Of a stretch of 64,000 nucleotides of DNA, positions 1-9,883 are shown one piece after another (position 1 is the stretch's first letter; every line of letters begins with the position of its first letter). A program made the translations under genes and the position numbers. The notes below the pieces were generated by a model. It was not told the origin of the DNA, did no database searches, and saw only the letters and a list, made by a program, of their open reading frames with translations. Origin of the DNA: G047528255 sp047528255 (GTDB lineage Bacteria; Bacteroidota; Bacteroidia; Flavobacteriales; Blattabacteriaceae); the NCBI GenBank assembly GCA_047528255.1, contig CP180024.1, forward strand, positions 1,364,001 to 1,428,000. The letters run 5' to 3'.

Positions 1-1992
1 TTCAGCTTCAATAATCCCCATGGTGCTTGTCCCGAATGCGATGGTTACGGGAAAATCATCGGTATCGATGAAGATTTGGTCATCCCGGAAAAAAGTCTTT
101 CCGTATATGAAGATGCCGTAGCCTGTTGGCGTGGAGCTTCTTTTCAAGCGTGGAAAAATAAGCTGACCCAAAACTCCGAGCGTTACGATTTTCCCATACA
201 CAGGCCCTATTTCGAACTGTCTGACAGACATAAAAACATGCTCTGGGATGGCGTTGAACATTTTGAAGGAATTCACGCCTTTTTCAAAATATTGGAAGAG
301 AAGAATTACAAGATTCAGAATCGCGTGATGCTTGCGAGTTATCGAGGTAAATCCGTTTGTCCGGGATGTAAGGGAAAAAGGTTACGTAAAGAATGCGATT
401 GGGTTAAGATCGGCGGGAAGGCTATCACGGATTTGATCGATCTGCCTCTGGATGAACTTTTTGTTTTTTTCGAAAGATTGCAGCTGTCTTCACATCAGCA
501 ACGACTTTCAAACTCTATATTGGTGGAAATTCGAAACCGTTTGGGCTTTTTGATAAAAATAGGCTTGGATTATCTCACACTCAACAGAGCTTCGAGTACC
601 CTCTCCAGAGGAGAGGCTCAACGCATCAATCTGGCCAATTCTCTTGGTAGCAGTTTGGTCGGATCTACTTATATCCTTGATGAGCCTAGCGCAAGCCTGC
701 ATCCCAGAGACACTGTGAGGTTGATAGAACTGCTCAAAAAGCTACGCGATCTAGGTAATACAGTAATCGTAATCGAGCATGATGAAGAGATTATCCGGGC
801 TGCGGACTATTTGATCGATATCGGCCCGCGCTCCGGATCTGGTGGAGGAGAGGTTGTATTTTGCGGTTTTCCTTCCAATTTGAAAAATTCATGTACCCTC
901 ACTGCCCAATATCTCCGAGGAGAAAGATCCATAACACCCCCTCAAAGTCACAGAGAGTTCAAAGAATTCATAGAGCTTAAGGGAGCTCGAGCCCATAATT
1001 TGAAAAATATCGACGTAAAGTTTCCCCTTCATATGCTCACGCTCATCACTGGTTTGAGCGGTTCGGGAAAGAGTACTTTGATAAAAGATATCCTTTACCC
1101 AGCTTTACTTCGAAAGCTGCGCCTTAATAGTGAAAAAGTTGGCGATTACACTGCTCTTTCGGGAGATCTTCACAGTATAGAGCAAATAGAGATGATCGAT
1201 CAGAACCCTGTAGGAAAGTCTTCTCGATCCAATCCCGCCACATATAGCAAAGCATATGATGATATTCGATCGCTTTTTGTCCGACAAAAGCTTAGCAAGC
1301 AGATGGGATATAAAGCCAAGTACTTTTCATTCAACGTAGATGGCGGACGTTGTGAAGCCTGTAAAGGAGAAGGAATGATCACCATAGAAATGCAATTCAT
1401 GGCGGATGTCACGCTCAGATGCGAAGATTGCGACGGAAAGCGTTTTAAAGAAGAAATCCTTGACGTTAAAATTCATGATAAAAACATTTCCGATATTTTG
1501 GAAATGACCGTTGAAGACGCCATTTCCTTTTTCCGTCTTATCGGAGAGGAAAAGATCGTCAAAAAATTACAGACGCTCCAAGACGTAGGGTTGAGTTATC
1601 TCAAGCTTGGTCAAACCTCCAGTACTCTTTCAGGAGGCGAGATACAACGGATGAAGTTGTCTTATTTTTTGTCTAAAGGAGATTCGGAACATAAAACGCT
1701 ATTCATTTTTGACGAACCCTCTACGGGCCTTCATTTTCATGATGTCAAAACACTCTTAGATGTCTTCCATGCATTGATAGAAAAAGGGAACAGCATCTTC
1801 GTTATCGAACACAATATGGATCTGATTCGATCTGCCGATTGGGTAATTGATTTAGGTCCTGAAGGAGGTAAAAAAGGAGGGCAGCTCGTTGCGGAAGGAC
1901 CTCCGGAGGCCCTTTCTGATTGGTCAGGTTCGGAGACCGGGAAATTTCTCAAAAAAAAGATGCAAGAACGTTGCATGGTAGAAGGATGTTAA
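1..1992 (+). CDS. uvrA: Excinuclease ABC subunit A, 5' end outside window
   Basis: ATPase subunit that finds bulky DNA lesions for UvrB/UvrC nucleotide excision repair. The reading frame is open from base 1 (it reads FSFNNPHGACPECDGYG), so the first third of a roughly 940-residue protein is missing and 663 codons are visible. Seen in order: a CPGCKGKR zinc motif; the first ABC signature LSRGEAQRI (codon ~199) and Walker B ILDEPSASLH; the second Walker A GLSGSGKST (~351); zinc motif CEACKGEG (~451); second signature LSGGEIQRM (~543) and FIFDEPSTGLH. The first signature has Arg where most UvrAs have Gly, and its D-loop has SASL instead of SIGL. The last residues (ERCMVEGC) and the stop codon are encoded by the left end of an IS5-like element, so the native C-terminus is replaced. 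Function may be retained because both ABC cores are whole. Confidence 0.95.
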   Translation, partial: FSFNNPHGACPECDGYGKIIGIDEDLVIPEKSLSVYEDAVACWRGASFQAWKNKLTQNSERYDFPIHRPYFELSDRHKNMLWDGVEHFEGIHAFFKILEEKNYKIQNRVMLASYRGKSVCPGCKGKRLRKECDWVKIGGKAITDLIDLPLDELFVFFERLQLSSHQQRLSNSILVEIRNRLGFLIKIGLDYLTLNRASSTLSRGEAQRINLANSLGSSLVGSTYILDEPSASLHPRDTVRLIELLKKLRDLGNTVIVIEHDEEIIRAADYLIDIGPRSGSGGGEVVFCGFPSNLKNSCTLTAQYLRGERSITPPQSHREFKEFIELKGARAHNLKNIDVKFPLHMLTLITGLSGSGKSTLIKDILYPALLRKLRLNSEKVGDYTALSGDLHSIEQIEMIDQNPVGKSSRSNPATYSKAYDDIRSLFVRQKLSKQMGYKAKYFSFNVDGGRCEACKGEGMITIEMQFMADVTLRCEDCDGKRFKEEILDVKIHDKNISDILEMTVEDAISFFRLIGEEKIVKKLQTLQDVGLSYLKLGQTSSTLSGGEIQRMKLSYFLSKGDSEHKTLFIFDEPSTGLHFHDVKTLLDVFHALIEKGNSIFVIEHNMDLIRSADWVIDLGPEGGKKGGQLVAEGPPEALSDWSGSETGKFLKKKMQERCMVEGC

Positions 1993-3229
1993 AATGATTT
2001 GTAACATTAATATGTTATTTTATATAATCTGGAGTAGAAAATAAAAAAAATTGGCTCTATGCTCAGAAAAATCGCATAAATAAGCTTTAGTGAACTATAT
2101 GTGGAATGTTCTATCAGAAGGAGTGAGTTTTTCAAAAGGTTAAACACCAAGTGATCCACTGGGAAAGGATGGAGAAAGAAATAAGAAAAATATATCAAAA
2201 AGGACAGGGAATAAAAGGCCAACCTGCTTAAAGTGGAATATCGTTCTTTAAGATGATTCTTTTGAGTCACTGGTATGATTTTAGTGATGTAGGAACGGAA
2301 GAATTGATGAAAGAATCCTTGAGCTGCATGCGATTTTGTGGTTTTTGATTGAAAGATCAGATCCAGATCATACGACTCTATGCAGATTTCGCAATAAAAT
2401 AGTAGCCAAAAGGCATATGAGCTCTTACTGAAAAAGATCAATAAGGAATTAGAAAAACATCAGGAGATAGTTAAAACAGGAGTAATAGTAGACGCTAGTA
2501 TTAACTAGTTAGGCCACTTTCACCCAAGGTACTACCTACGTGGTGGAGGATCGAAAGGAAGAGGGGGAAAAATCAGGCCAAGAAAAGAAAGGGTAAAAAA
2601 AGAGACTCAATAAGGAGTAGACACTCAAAGAAAATGGCTCAAGAAATCAAATAAACTCTATTACAGATACAAGAAGCACATAGGGGGGATAAAAATGGAA
2701 TGATACTAGATGTACATATCGTAGCAGCCAATGAGCATGATAGTAGATGGCTAAAGCCATTAATAAGCAAACTAGGATATAAAACCAGAGAAGTATATTT
2801 AGACAAAGGTTACCAAGTACTAGCCAACGTATTTTATTTTGATAGTAGAAGCATCAAATATCGTATACAGAAGAAAGCCTACAGGCCCGTCTCTTAAGTA
2901 GGATAGCTATCCTATTCAATAAATTAGTGAGTAAAACCCGATGGGTAGTAGAGCTTACTTTTGGAAGTATAAAGTGTTGGTTTGGATCAGGCAAGGCTCG
3001 TTACAAAGGATTAGCTCGTGTGCATGCAGAGCATATTATGGAGGTTATGGCGCATAATTTGTATCGTTCCCCTGGAATTGTTATGCGTTGTCCATAAGAA
3101 TAGATATAATTAATTAATTCATAATCAACAGTATTTCGAATACAATGTGAAAGACTAAATTTAAATCTTTTCTAACAAGTCCATTTAGGAGGTTGAATAA
3201 ATGTAATCCAAAATTAACATAATGGTTTC
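1963..3229 (+). mobile_element. Degenerate IS5-like copy 1
   Basis: Full-length but broken copy. The left end (GAACGTTGCATGG) lies inside the uvrA coding sequence and the right end reads AACATAATGGTTTC. The transposase frame carries several stops and frameshifts; the longest piece is 65 codons at 2700-2897. The IS consensus, reconstructed from all copies in the window, encodes one DDE transposase of about 325 residues: an N-terminal DUF772-like part (LEDQIPDHTTLCRFRNE) and catalytic D (VIVDASI), D (YADKGY) and E (WVVERTFG). The tract before the second half has six G's. Confidence 0.9.
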
Positions 3230-4334
3230 GGAACGTTCTATTTAGAAGGAGTGATTTTTTAAAAGATTAAAAAACTTGATAAACTGGAAGTGGATGGAGA
3301 AATAAATAAGAAAAATATATCAAAAATGCCAGGGAATAAAGGATAATATTGCTTACAGTGGAATATCGTTATTTAAGGTGATGCTTTTGACTCACTGGTA
3401 TGATCTAAGTGGTCTAGGAACGGAAGAATTGGTAAAATATTCCATAGGTTACATGCGCTTTTATGCTTTTCTATTGGAAGATCAGATCCTAGATCATACG
3501 ATTCTGTCCAGATTTCGCAATGAAATAGTAGCCAAAAAGGTATATGAGAGGTTACTGAAAAAAATTAATAAGCAATTAGAAAAGCATTAGACCGTAGATA
3601 AAACAGGAGTGATAGTATACGCCAGTATTACAGTGAGTTCCCTTGCTCCCAAGTGGCCTTTATTTCCGTAGTGGAAGATCGGAAGGAAGAGGGGGAAAGT
3701 AAATTAGTCAAAGAAAAGAAAGAGTAAAAAAGAGACTCAATCAGGAGTAGACACTCAAGGAAAATGGTTCAAGAAATCAGATAAACTCTACTACGGAGGC
3801 AAGAAGAACATAGGGGGGGGATAAAAATGGAATGATATTAGCGCTACATAGCGTAGCAGCCAATGAGCATGATAGTAGAGGGCTAAAGCCATTAATAAGC
3901 AAACTAGGATATAGCCAAGAGAAGTATATGCAGAAAAAGGTTACCAAGTTCCAGCCAACGTGTCTTACTTTCATAGTCGAGGCATCAAAGACCGTATACA
4001 TAGGATAGGCTATATTATTCAACATAATTAGTGAGTAAACCCTGATGGGGAATAGAACGTGTTTTTGGCAATAAAAAGTTTTGGTTTAGATCAGGAAAGC
4101 TCGTTACAAAAGATTAGCGCGTGTTCATGCCCAGCCTATTATGGAGCCTGTGGCGCATATTTTGTATCGTTCCCCTGGCATTATTATGCGCTGTTCATAA
4201 AAATAGATATAGTTAATTAATTTATAATCAATAGTATTTTGAATACAATGTGAAAGACTAAATCTATATATTCATCCAATGAAGCCCTCTAGGAGTCTGA
4301 ATAAACGTAATCCACCATTAACATAATGCTCTCA
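3230..4334 (+). mobile_element. 5'-truncated IS5-like copy 2, tandem to copy 1
   Basis: Begins abruptly at sequence matching about position 120 of the element (GGAACGTTCTA) and runs to a right end ending in CTCTCA. The order is copy 1 right end, then copy 2 interior, same strand. Frame is broken; a 70-codon piece (3378-3590) keeps LEDQILDHTILSRFRNE. The G tract has eight G's. Its right end borders the cysN remnant. Confidence 0.9.
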
Positions 4335-4349
4335 ATACGTTATTCGTTC

Positions 4350-4895
4350 GAAAACCTCTCGCAGTAATCGAACTTATTTCGGGAAAATCATAGCGGTATT
4401 TATCGACGAGGATATATCGTGACCGTTTTTCCGAAGGCTTCAGAGCAAAATTTTATCCATAGCGGTAGCTGTGAAAGTGCCAAATAAACCTTTATTATTC
4501 CAAATAATTATTATGTATCTCATTAAGATGAGATCGATATCAGTCGTGGCGATATGATTGTCAAAAGTGAAGACTTGTCTAATTTGATACAAGGATTTAA
4601 AGCCTTTCTCTTCTGGATGGACGACAAACTTTTCAAAATAGATAGAAATATATCTTGCAGATAAACTGCTGTTTAGTAAACAGTATCATAAAAGAAATGA
4701 TATATCTCATCGATATCAATACACTGTAAAAAGAAAAAGTTTCCGAGCAAGTAGGAATGAACGAATTGGTCAAAATAAAGATTAAAACTGCAAGGCCAAA
4801 AGCCTATGATCCTTATGAAAAATTGCGTGCCAACAGCGCCTCCGTTTTGATTGACAAAACCAACCATGCTAGGGCATACCTTGTATGTTGGAGTG
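4350..4895 (+). pseudogene. cysN: Sulfate adenylyltransferase large subunit remnant
   Basis: CysN is the GTPase subunit of ATP sulfurylase, which activates sulfate for assimilation. Three collinear pieces in shifting frames match its middle and C-terminal part: a domain-II-like stretch SGIYRRGYIVTVFP (near 4400); DEIDISRGDMIVK and LFWMDDK (near 4528-4630), the hallmark of this family; and NELVKIKIKTARP followed by AYDPYEKLRANSASVLID (near 4757-4860). Stops and frameshifts separate them. The GTPase domain is missing: the IS end at 4334 replaces it. I first considered a TonB receptor for the last piece and dropped this in favour of cysN. The family match is by recognition only. Confidence 0.75.
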
Positions 4896-5039
4896 AACTT
4901 TAAACTAGCCATAAAAAATGTCAACATGATGAAAAACAAGTTTTTTTTTAGAAAAAAATTATCTAAAAATAAAAAACTATCGTTTAGACTTTCCCGATAA
5001 GTAGCGACCGAACCGATATATTCGAGAATATTTTTCGGG

Positions 5040-5750
5040 GGCTTTTTATACCCGATCCCTCTATGCTTGAGGATTCCGAATTTTTTAGAGCAACCTATTT
5101 TGATTTGCAAAATCAGATTCAAAAGCCCTTCTTGGCTTTAGGCTATGATCGAATACGAACCCGAAGAACTTACCGAATTATTTTTCAACAAGTTTTCAGA
5201 GATCGGTCAAACGCTTATTGAAGATGCAGACTCCATATTACAGTTTGATTCTGCTGAGCAATCCATGGAAGAAATTTTTTTCACTTACCTCGGGTTCTTC
5301 ACCATAAAGCTCTATCGAATGGCACATCAACTTTGGGAACAAAAAATTTTGATTCTTTAACGTTTGATTATGACTTACGTCCACAGTAAGACAGGTATAG
5401 ATGTTTATCCGGAAGCTCATATAGGTAAGGCCTTCACCATCGATCACAGTACGGGCATTGTCATCGCCTCCAGATCCCGAATCAGTCATCATGTGATGAT
5501 TTATCAAGGCGTAACCCTTTACGCGATTCACGTAGAAAAAAGCTTAGCCGATAAAAAGCGTCACCCCACGATTGAATATCGAATTACGATCTATGCAGGA
5601 GGGCACCACTATACTTGTCGGAAAAACAATCATAGGTCGCTACAGCGTCATCTGGGGATAGATATATGGTTGACGCACAGTGTTCCGGCCTTTTTTCAAG
5701 GGGATATTAAAAAAGTGAAATCAAGGTGCGAAAAAACAGCCCTTCCCTAA
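5040..5750 (+). pseudogene. cysE: Serine O-acetyltransferase, broken
   Basis: CysE makes O-acetylserine, the substrate of the cysteine synthase encoded next. The left-handed beta-helix portion is recognisable: YVHSKTGIDVYPEAHIGK, TIDHSTGIVI, MIYQGVTLYA, KRHPTIE. Three lesions are visible. A TAA at 5358-5360 interrupts the frame just before MTYVHSKTG. An extra G in the GGG near 5600 moves the hexapeptide region (GKTIIGRYSV) out of frame. A second shift near 5665 restores it for DIWLTHSVPAF. The active-site region GALST/H is also altered (LYAIHV). Upstream, 5040-5144 may hold a decayed N-terminus, less certain. The gene is 50 bp before cysK, so the two were probably co-transcribed. Confidence 0.85.
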
Positions 5751-5799
5751 TTCTATCAATTTTATCATAGAACAGTCTAACTATAAAACTCAAATAAAA

Positions 5800-6711
5800 A
5801 TGAAATCGAAAAACATTCTAGAAACCATCGGAAAGACGCCACATGTGCATATCAATCGTTTGTTTCCCAGTCAACACGAAGTGTGGATTAAACTCGAACG
5901 AGCTAACCCCGGAAACAGCATCAAAGATCGTATCGCCCTGGAGATGATCGAAGATGCTGAACGGAAAGGCCTGCTCAAGAAGAGCAGCGTCATCATTGAG
6001 CCGACTTCCGGAAATACCGGAATCGGATTGGCTATGGTTTCTGCCGTGAAAGGATATCGACTGATCTTGGTCATGCCCGAATCGATGAGTCTAGAACGAC
6101 GTCGCCTTATGGCGATCTTCGGAGCCGATCTCGTATTGACGCCGAGAGAGAGGAGCATGAAAGGAGCTATTGAAAAAGCTGTTGAATTGGCCCGAACTGT
6201 AGCAGACGCTTGGATACCTCAACAATTTGAAAACTCTGCCAACTCTGAGGTGCACCGCCGTACTACTGCCCAAGAAATCTTGAGCGATTTCCCTGAAGGA
6301 TTTGATTATTTGATCACCGGTGTAGGAACCGGAGGGCACATTACGGGAGTAGCCGAGATACTGAAAGAAAAATTCCCCTTCTTGAAGGCTATCGCCGTAG
6401 AACCTGAAGAATCTGCTGTAATCGCCGGAGGAACGCCTGGCCTACACGTCATTCAAGGTCTGGCTACAGGCTTCATTCCTGCTGTCCTGAATACAGAAAT
6501 ACTCGACGGAACCCTTTCAGTGAGCAAGGAAGAAGCCTTTGATTATGCTCGTCGTATGGCTCGAGAAGAAGGCCTATTGGTCGGGATATCCACCGGAGCT
6601 GCTCTAGCTGCTATAGCCAAGAAACTTCCCGAGATTTCCGTCCCCTCCCGGATCCTTACGTTCAATTATGATACCGGCGAGCGGTATTTGTCCATAGAAG
6701 GTCTTTTTTGA
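5800..6711 (+). CDS. cysK: Cysteine synthase (O-acetylserine sulfhydrylase)
   Basis: PLP enzyme converting O-acetylserine and sulfide to cysteine. 303 residues, normal length for the family. Visible motifs: NPGNSIKDR, with Lys42 the Schiff-base lysine; PTSGNTG (substrate loop); TGVGTGGHITGV (phosphate-binding glycine loop); GISTGAALAA; and the C-terminal DTGERYLSIEGLF typical of Bacteroidales. Starts at the only well-placed ATG. It is the sole intact gene in a decayed sulfur cluster (cysN, cysE, siroheme methyltransferase all broken). With cysE broken here, O-acetylserine or another substrate must come from a second serine acetyltransferase, the host, or an alternative reaction. CysM-type isozymes are the main alternative assignment. 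Confidence 0.95.
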   Translation: MKSKNILETIGKTPHVHINRLFPSQHEVWIKLERANPGNSIKDRIALEMIEDAERKGLLKKSSVIIEPTSGNTGIGLAMVSAVKGYRLILVMPESMSLERRRLMAIFGADLVLTPRERSMKGAIEKAVELARTVADAWIPQQFENSANSEVHRRTTAQEILSDFPEGFDYLITGVGTGGHITGVAEILKEKFPFLKAIAVEPEESAVIAGGTPGLHVIQGLATGFIPAVLNTEILDGTLSVSKEEAFDYARRMAREEGLLVGISTGAALAAIAKKLPEISVPSRILTFNYDTGERYLSIEGLF

Positions 6712-6712
6712 A

Positions 6713-7040
6713 ATGATGCACATGTATAAAAATATCGGAAAAGTTATATTTGACTCGGATGGCCCCGGATATCTCGAAGTGATTACCAGGAAGACTTCCT
6801 CTCTTCTGCAATGCTCCGAAGTCGTTTTGGTCGATAGGCTTGTGAGTCTGGCGTTGCTCGAAAGGTTCATTAATAGGTTGGGGATATTTTTTTGTAGGAA
6901 AAAAATATTGCCAAACTCTATCTCTCAAGAGCGAATAAATGCACTGATGGCACGATACGTTTCGAAGGAAGATACATCGTCCGATTGAAAGGCGGCGATC
7001 TATCGATCTTTTCCAATTTTTTGGAACGCGTTGAATACAA
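6713..7040 (+). pseudogene. Uroporphyrinogen-III C-methyltransferase fragment (siroheme synthesis)
   Basis: Matches the N-terminal part of CobA/CysG-type SAM-dependent methyltransferases, which make precorrin-2 for siroheme, the cofactor of sulfite reductase. Seen: GKVIFDSDGPGYLEVITRK (family GAGPGDPELLT; the Gly-rich SAM loop is degraded), VVLVDRLVS, and NSISQERINALM. A frameshift near 6975 then gives YIVRLKGGDLSIFS, the family's VRLKGGDPFIFGRG. The IS right end at 7041 cuts off the rest. Begins 1 bp after cysK, consistent with a former operon. The first 91 codons are still open, but the protein cannot be functional. Confidence 0.8.
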
Positions 7041-8309
7041 TGAAACCCATTGTTTTAAAGTGGGTTACGTTTATTCAGCCATTCTAGATGGGGTTCGTTG
7101 GAGACGATGTAGATTGAGTTTTTCACATTATTTTTGATAAGTTATTGATTATAAATTAATTAAATATATTGTTACGAAAAGCGAATAATAATGTGAGGGA
7201 TACGATACAAATTATGGCCATAGCCTCCATAAGATGCTGGATATGCACACGAGCTAATCCTTTGTAAGGAATTTTTACTGATCCAAAACAACGCTTTATA
7301 CTGCCAAAAGTACCGTCTATTACCCATCTAGGGTTACTCATTAATTATCTTGAATAATATAGCTACCCTACTTAAGGGGTGCTTCCTATAAGTTTTCTTC
7401 TGTATACGGTATTTGATGCCTCGACTATGAAAGTAAGACACGTTGACTGGAACTTGGTAACATTTGTCTGTATATATTTCTCTAGGTTTATATCCTAGTT
7501 TGCTTATTAATGGCTTTAGTCCTATACTATTATTCTCATTGGTTGCTACGCTATGTACAGCTAGTATCGTTCTATTTTTATCCCACCTATGTAATTCTTG
7601 TATCCGTAGTAGAGTTTACCTGATTTCTTGAGCCATTTTCCTTGAGTGTCTACTCCTGATTGATTCTCTTTTTTTACTTTGTTTTTCTTTGACTGATTTT
7701 CTTTTGCCCCTCTTCCTTCCGACCCTTCACTACGGTTAGTAGCTCCCTTTGGAGTAAGCAAGGTACTCACTGTAGTACTGGAATTTACCATGACTTCTCT
7801 TTTAACTATCGTCTGATGCTTTTCTAATTCCTTATTGCTCTTTTTCAGTAAGAGCTCATATGCCTTTTTGACTACTATTTCATTGCGATCTTTGCATAGA
7901 TTCGTATGATCTGGGATCTGATCTTTCCAATTGGAAATAGAAAAAACGCATGAAGTTCAAGGTCTTTTTCACCAATTCTCCCGTTCCTACATCACTGAGA
8001 TCATACTTAGTGAATCAAAAGCACCATCTTAAATAACGATATTCCACTGTAAGTAGGTTGGCCTTTTATTTCCTTCCTTTTTGATATATTTTTTTATTTC
8101 TTTCCCATCCCTTCCCAGTGGATCAAGGTGTTTAACCTTTTGAAAAACTCACTTCTTCTCGTAGAACGCTCCATATATAGTTCACTAATGCTCACTTGTT
8201 CGGTGCTTCTGAAAATAGCGCCGAATTTTTTATTTTATACTCCATAATATACGAATCAATATATTGATATTACAAATATTTTAAACTCCTTCTTCCATGC
8301 AAATTCTCA
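7041..8309 (-). mobile_element. Degenerate IS5-like copy 3
   Basis: Full-length copy on the minus strand: right terminus at 7041 (TGAAACCCATTG), left terminus at 8309. It truncates the siroheme methyltransferase gene. Fragments of the transposase frame survive (for example NPRWVIDGTFGSIKRCFG at 7156-7341, where the catalytic Glu codon of WVVER has become Asp). No long frame is left. Confidence 0.9.
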
Positions 8310-8594
8310 ATCTACCATTAACACAATGGTCTCAAAACGTTGGATTGGATCAGGTAAGGCTTGTTATAAAGGGTTAGATCGTGTGCATGGCTAGCCTCTT
8401 AATTAGAGGCTATGGCTTATAATTTGTATTCCCTCGTTGGGGAAATCATGCCTTATTCATAAATAATAGATATTATTAATTATTTTGTAAGCAATAGTGT
8501 TTCGAATAAAATCTGAAAGACTAAATCTCCATAGTCTGTAACGAAATCCATCTAGGAGACTGAATAAACTTAATCCATCTTAACACAATGATAT
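8310..8594 (+). mobile_element. IS5-like 3' fragments abutting copy 3
   Basis: The terminal 25 bp of a right end (8310-8335), followed directly by a 3' fragment starting at AACGTTGGATTGGATCAGG and ending in AACACAATGATATC. It faces copy 3 head to tail in opposite orientation, so the block has right-type termini on both outer sides. It ends 76 bp before mreB. Confidence 0.85.
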
Positions 8595-8626
8595 CGATAG
8601 ATGTTTTTTTATTCCATACAAGTTGA

Positions 8627-8634
8627 TACTTTTG
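8627..8634 (+). promoter_or_regulatory. Probable mreB promoter (-7 box)
   Basis: TACTTTTG fits the Bacteroidetes -7 consensus TAnnTTTG exactly. A TTT stands at the -33 position instead of TTG. It lies 36 bp before the mreB ATG and just downstream of IS debris. Confidence 0.5.
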
Positions 8635-8670
8635 TCTAAATAAATATAAACCGAGTTAAGAAAAATCTAG

Positions 8671-9696
8671 ATGGGATTATTCAATTTACTTGTTAAAGAC
8701 CTGGCCATAGATCTAGGCACAGCTAACACATTGATCATATACAATGACAAGATCGTTATAGACAGCCCCTCTATCATAGCCATCGATATACGAACTAAAA
8801 AAGTATTGGCTGTAGGTGAACAAGCTAAACAAATGCAGGGCAAAACACACGAAAATATCAAAATCTATAGACCTCTCAAAGACGGAGTGATCGCTGACTA
8901 TCAAATAGCGGAACTCATGATCAGGGAATTCATGAAAAAGATCCCCGAAATTAATAGAAAATTTTTCGTTCCCGTCCTGAGGATGGTTATTTGTATCCCT
9001 TCGGGAATTACCGAAGTGGAAAAAAGGGCTGTGAAAGACTCCGCTCAACACCTCAACGCCAAAGAGATTTACCTCATCGAAGAACCAATGGCCGCCGCTA
9101 TCGGATCAGGCATATCCGTCACCAATCCTGAAGGAACCATGATCATAGACATCGGAGGAGGAACCTCGGAAATCGGAGTGATAGCCTTAGGAGGTATCGT
9201 TTGTCAAAAATCCATAAAAATCGCCGGTGACGTCTTCACCAATGACATCGCTTACTTCATGCGAACCAAATACAATCTCTACGTTGGCGAACGTACGGCG
9301 GAAAAAATAAAGATTGAGGTGGGAGCTGCCGTAAAAAACCTCGAACATCCTCCGGAAGACATTGCCGTACAAGGGAGAGACCTAATGACAGGAAGACCCA
9401 AAGAGATGAGCATATCTTACAAGGAGACTCTCCAGGCTCTGGACAAATCCATCCTCCGCGTAGAAGACGCCGTTATGGAAACCCTCTCGCAAACCCCTCC
9501 GGAGCTCTCGGCTGACATCTACAGAACGGGAATCTATATGGCCGGAGGCGGTTCGATGCTAAGAGGTCTTGACGAACGCATCTCTAAAAAGACAGGATTG
9601 CCGGTGTTTCTGACCGAAGAGCCCTTGAGGGCTGTAGTGAGGGGGACGGCTGTAGCCCTGAAGAACATCGACAAATTTACATTTCTAATGAAATAA
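8671..9696 (+). CDS. mreB: Rod shape-determining actin homologue MreB
   Basis: Bacterial actin that organises lateral peptidoglycan synthesis beneath the inner membrane. 341 residues, full length. Visible: phosphate-1 motif AIDLGTANT (residues ~12-20); phosphate-2 IDIGGGTSEIGV (~157-168); the EEPMAAAIGSG connecting segment; adenosine motif MAGGGSMLRGLDE (~290-302). The amphipathic N-terminus MGLFNLL can bind membrane. In Bacteroidetes mreB is normally followed by mreC, mreD, pbp2 and rodA. Here an IS block begins about 75 bp after the stop. A short sequence in that gap (near 9731-9765) could be the first codons of a lost mreC, but this is speculative. MreB without a local mreC suggests either relocated partners or cell-wall simplification. 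Confidence 0.97.
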   Translation: MGLFNLLVKDLAIDLGTANTLIIYNDKIVIDSPSIIAIDIRTKKVLAVGEQAKQMQGKTHENIKIYRPLKDGVIADYQIAELMIREFMKKIPEINRKFFVPVLRMVICIPSGITEVEKRAVKDSAQHLNAKEIYLIEEPMAAAIGSGISVTNPEGTMIIDIGGGTSEIGVIALGGIVCQKSIKIAGDVFTNDIAYFMRTKYNLYVGERTAEKIKIEVGAAVKNLEHPPEDIAVQGRDLMTGRPKEMSISYKETLQALDKSILRVEDAVMETLSQTPPELSADIYRTGIYMAGGGSMLRGLDERISKKTGLPVFLTEEPLRAVVRGTAVALKNIDKFTFLMK

Positions 9697-9771
9697 CCAT
9701 TTTAATCCTTCTCTGATACACGAAGTACTGAGCTTTTTTTTAAAAGGGCTATTTCTTTTTCTCATTTCGAG

Positions 9772-9883
9772 AACGTTGCGGGACCATTGTGTTAATGGTG
9801 GATTACGTTTATTCACCCTCCTAGATGGATTCTTTAGAGAAGATGTAGACTTAGTCTTTCACGTTGTATTCGAAAATTATTAA
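9772..9883 (-). mobile_element. IS5-like right-end fragment
   Basis: About 100 bp of the right end on the minus strand (GGGACCATTGTGTTAATGG...), preceded by an 11-bp trace of the left terminus (GAGAACGTTGC) at 9775. The same 11-bp trace plus right end recurs at 61594. Ends where the plus-strand copy begins. Confidence 0.85.

Noticed and set aside
595..625. UvrA signature LSRGEAQRI as proof of an inactive protein
   Set aside because: This position also varies in other Bacteroidetes UvrAs as far as I recall, and the second ABC signature is normal.
4850..4890. Possible TonB-receptor C-terminus (GHTLYVGVNFKL)
   Set aside because: The preceding frame matches CysN better and continues its order of motifs.
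4673..5122. 149-codon minus-strand open frame
   Set aside because: Hydrophobic, no family resemblance, and it lies opposite the recognisable cysN remnant; a chance frame in AT-rich decayed DNA.
8311..8335. CCATTAACACAATGG hairpin at IS right ends as a terminator
   Set aside because: The stem is five base pairs with no T tract; it is part of the IS terminus in every copy.
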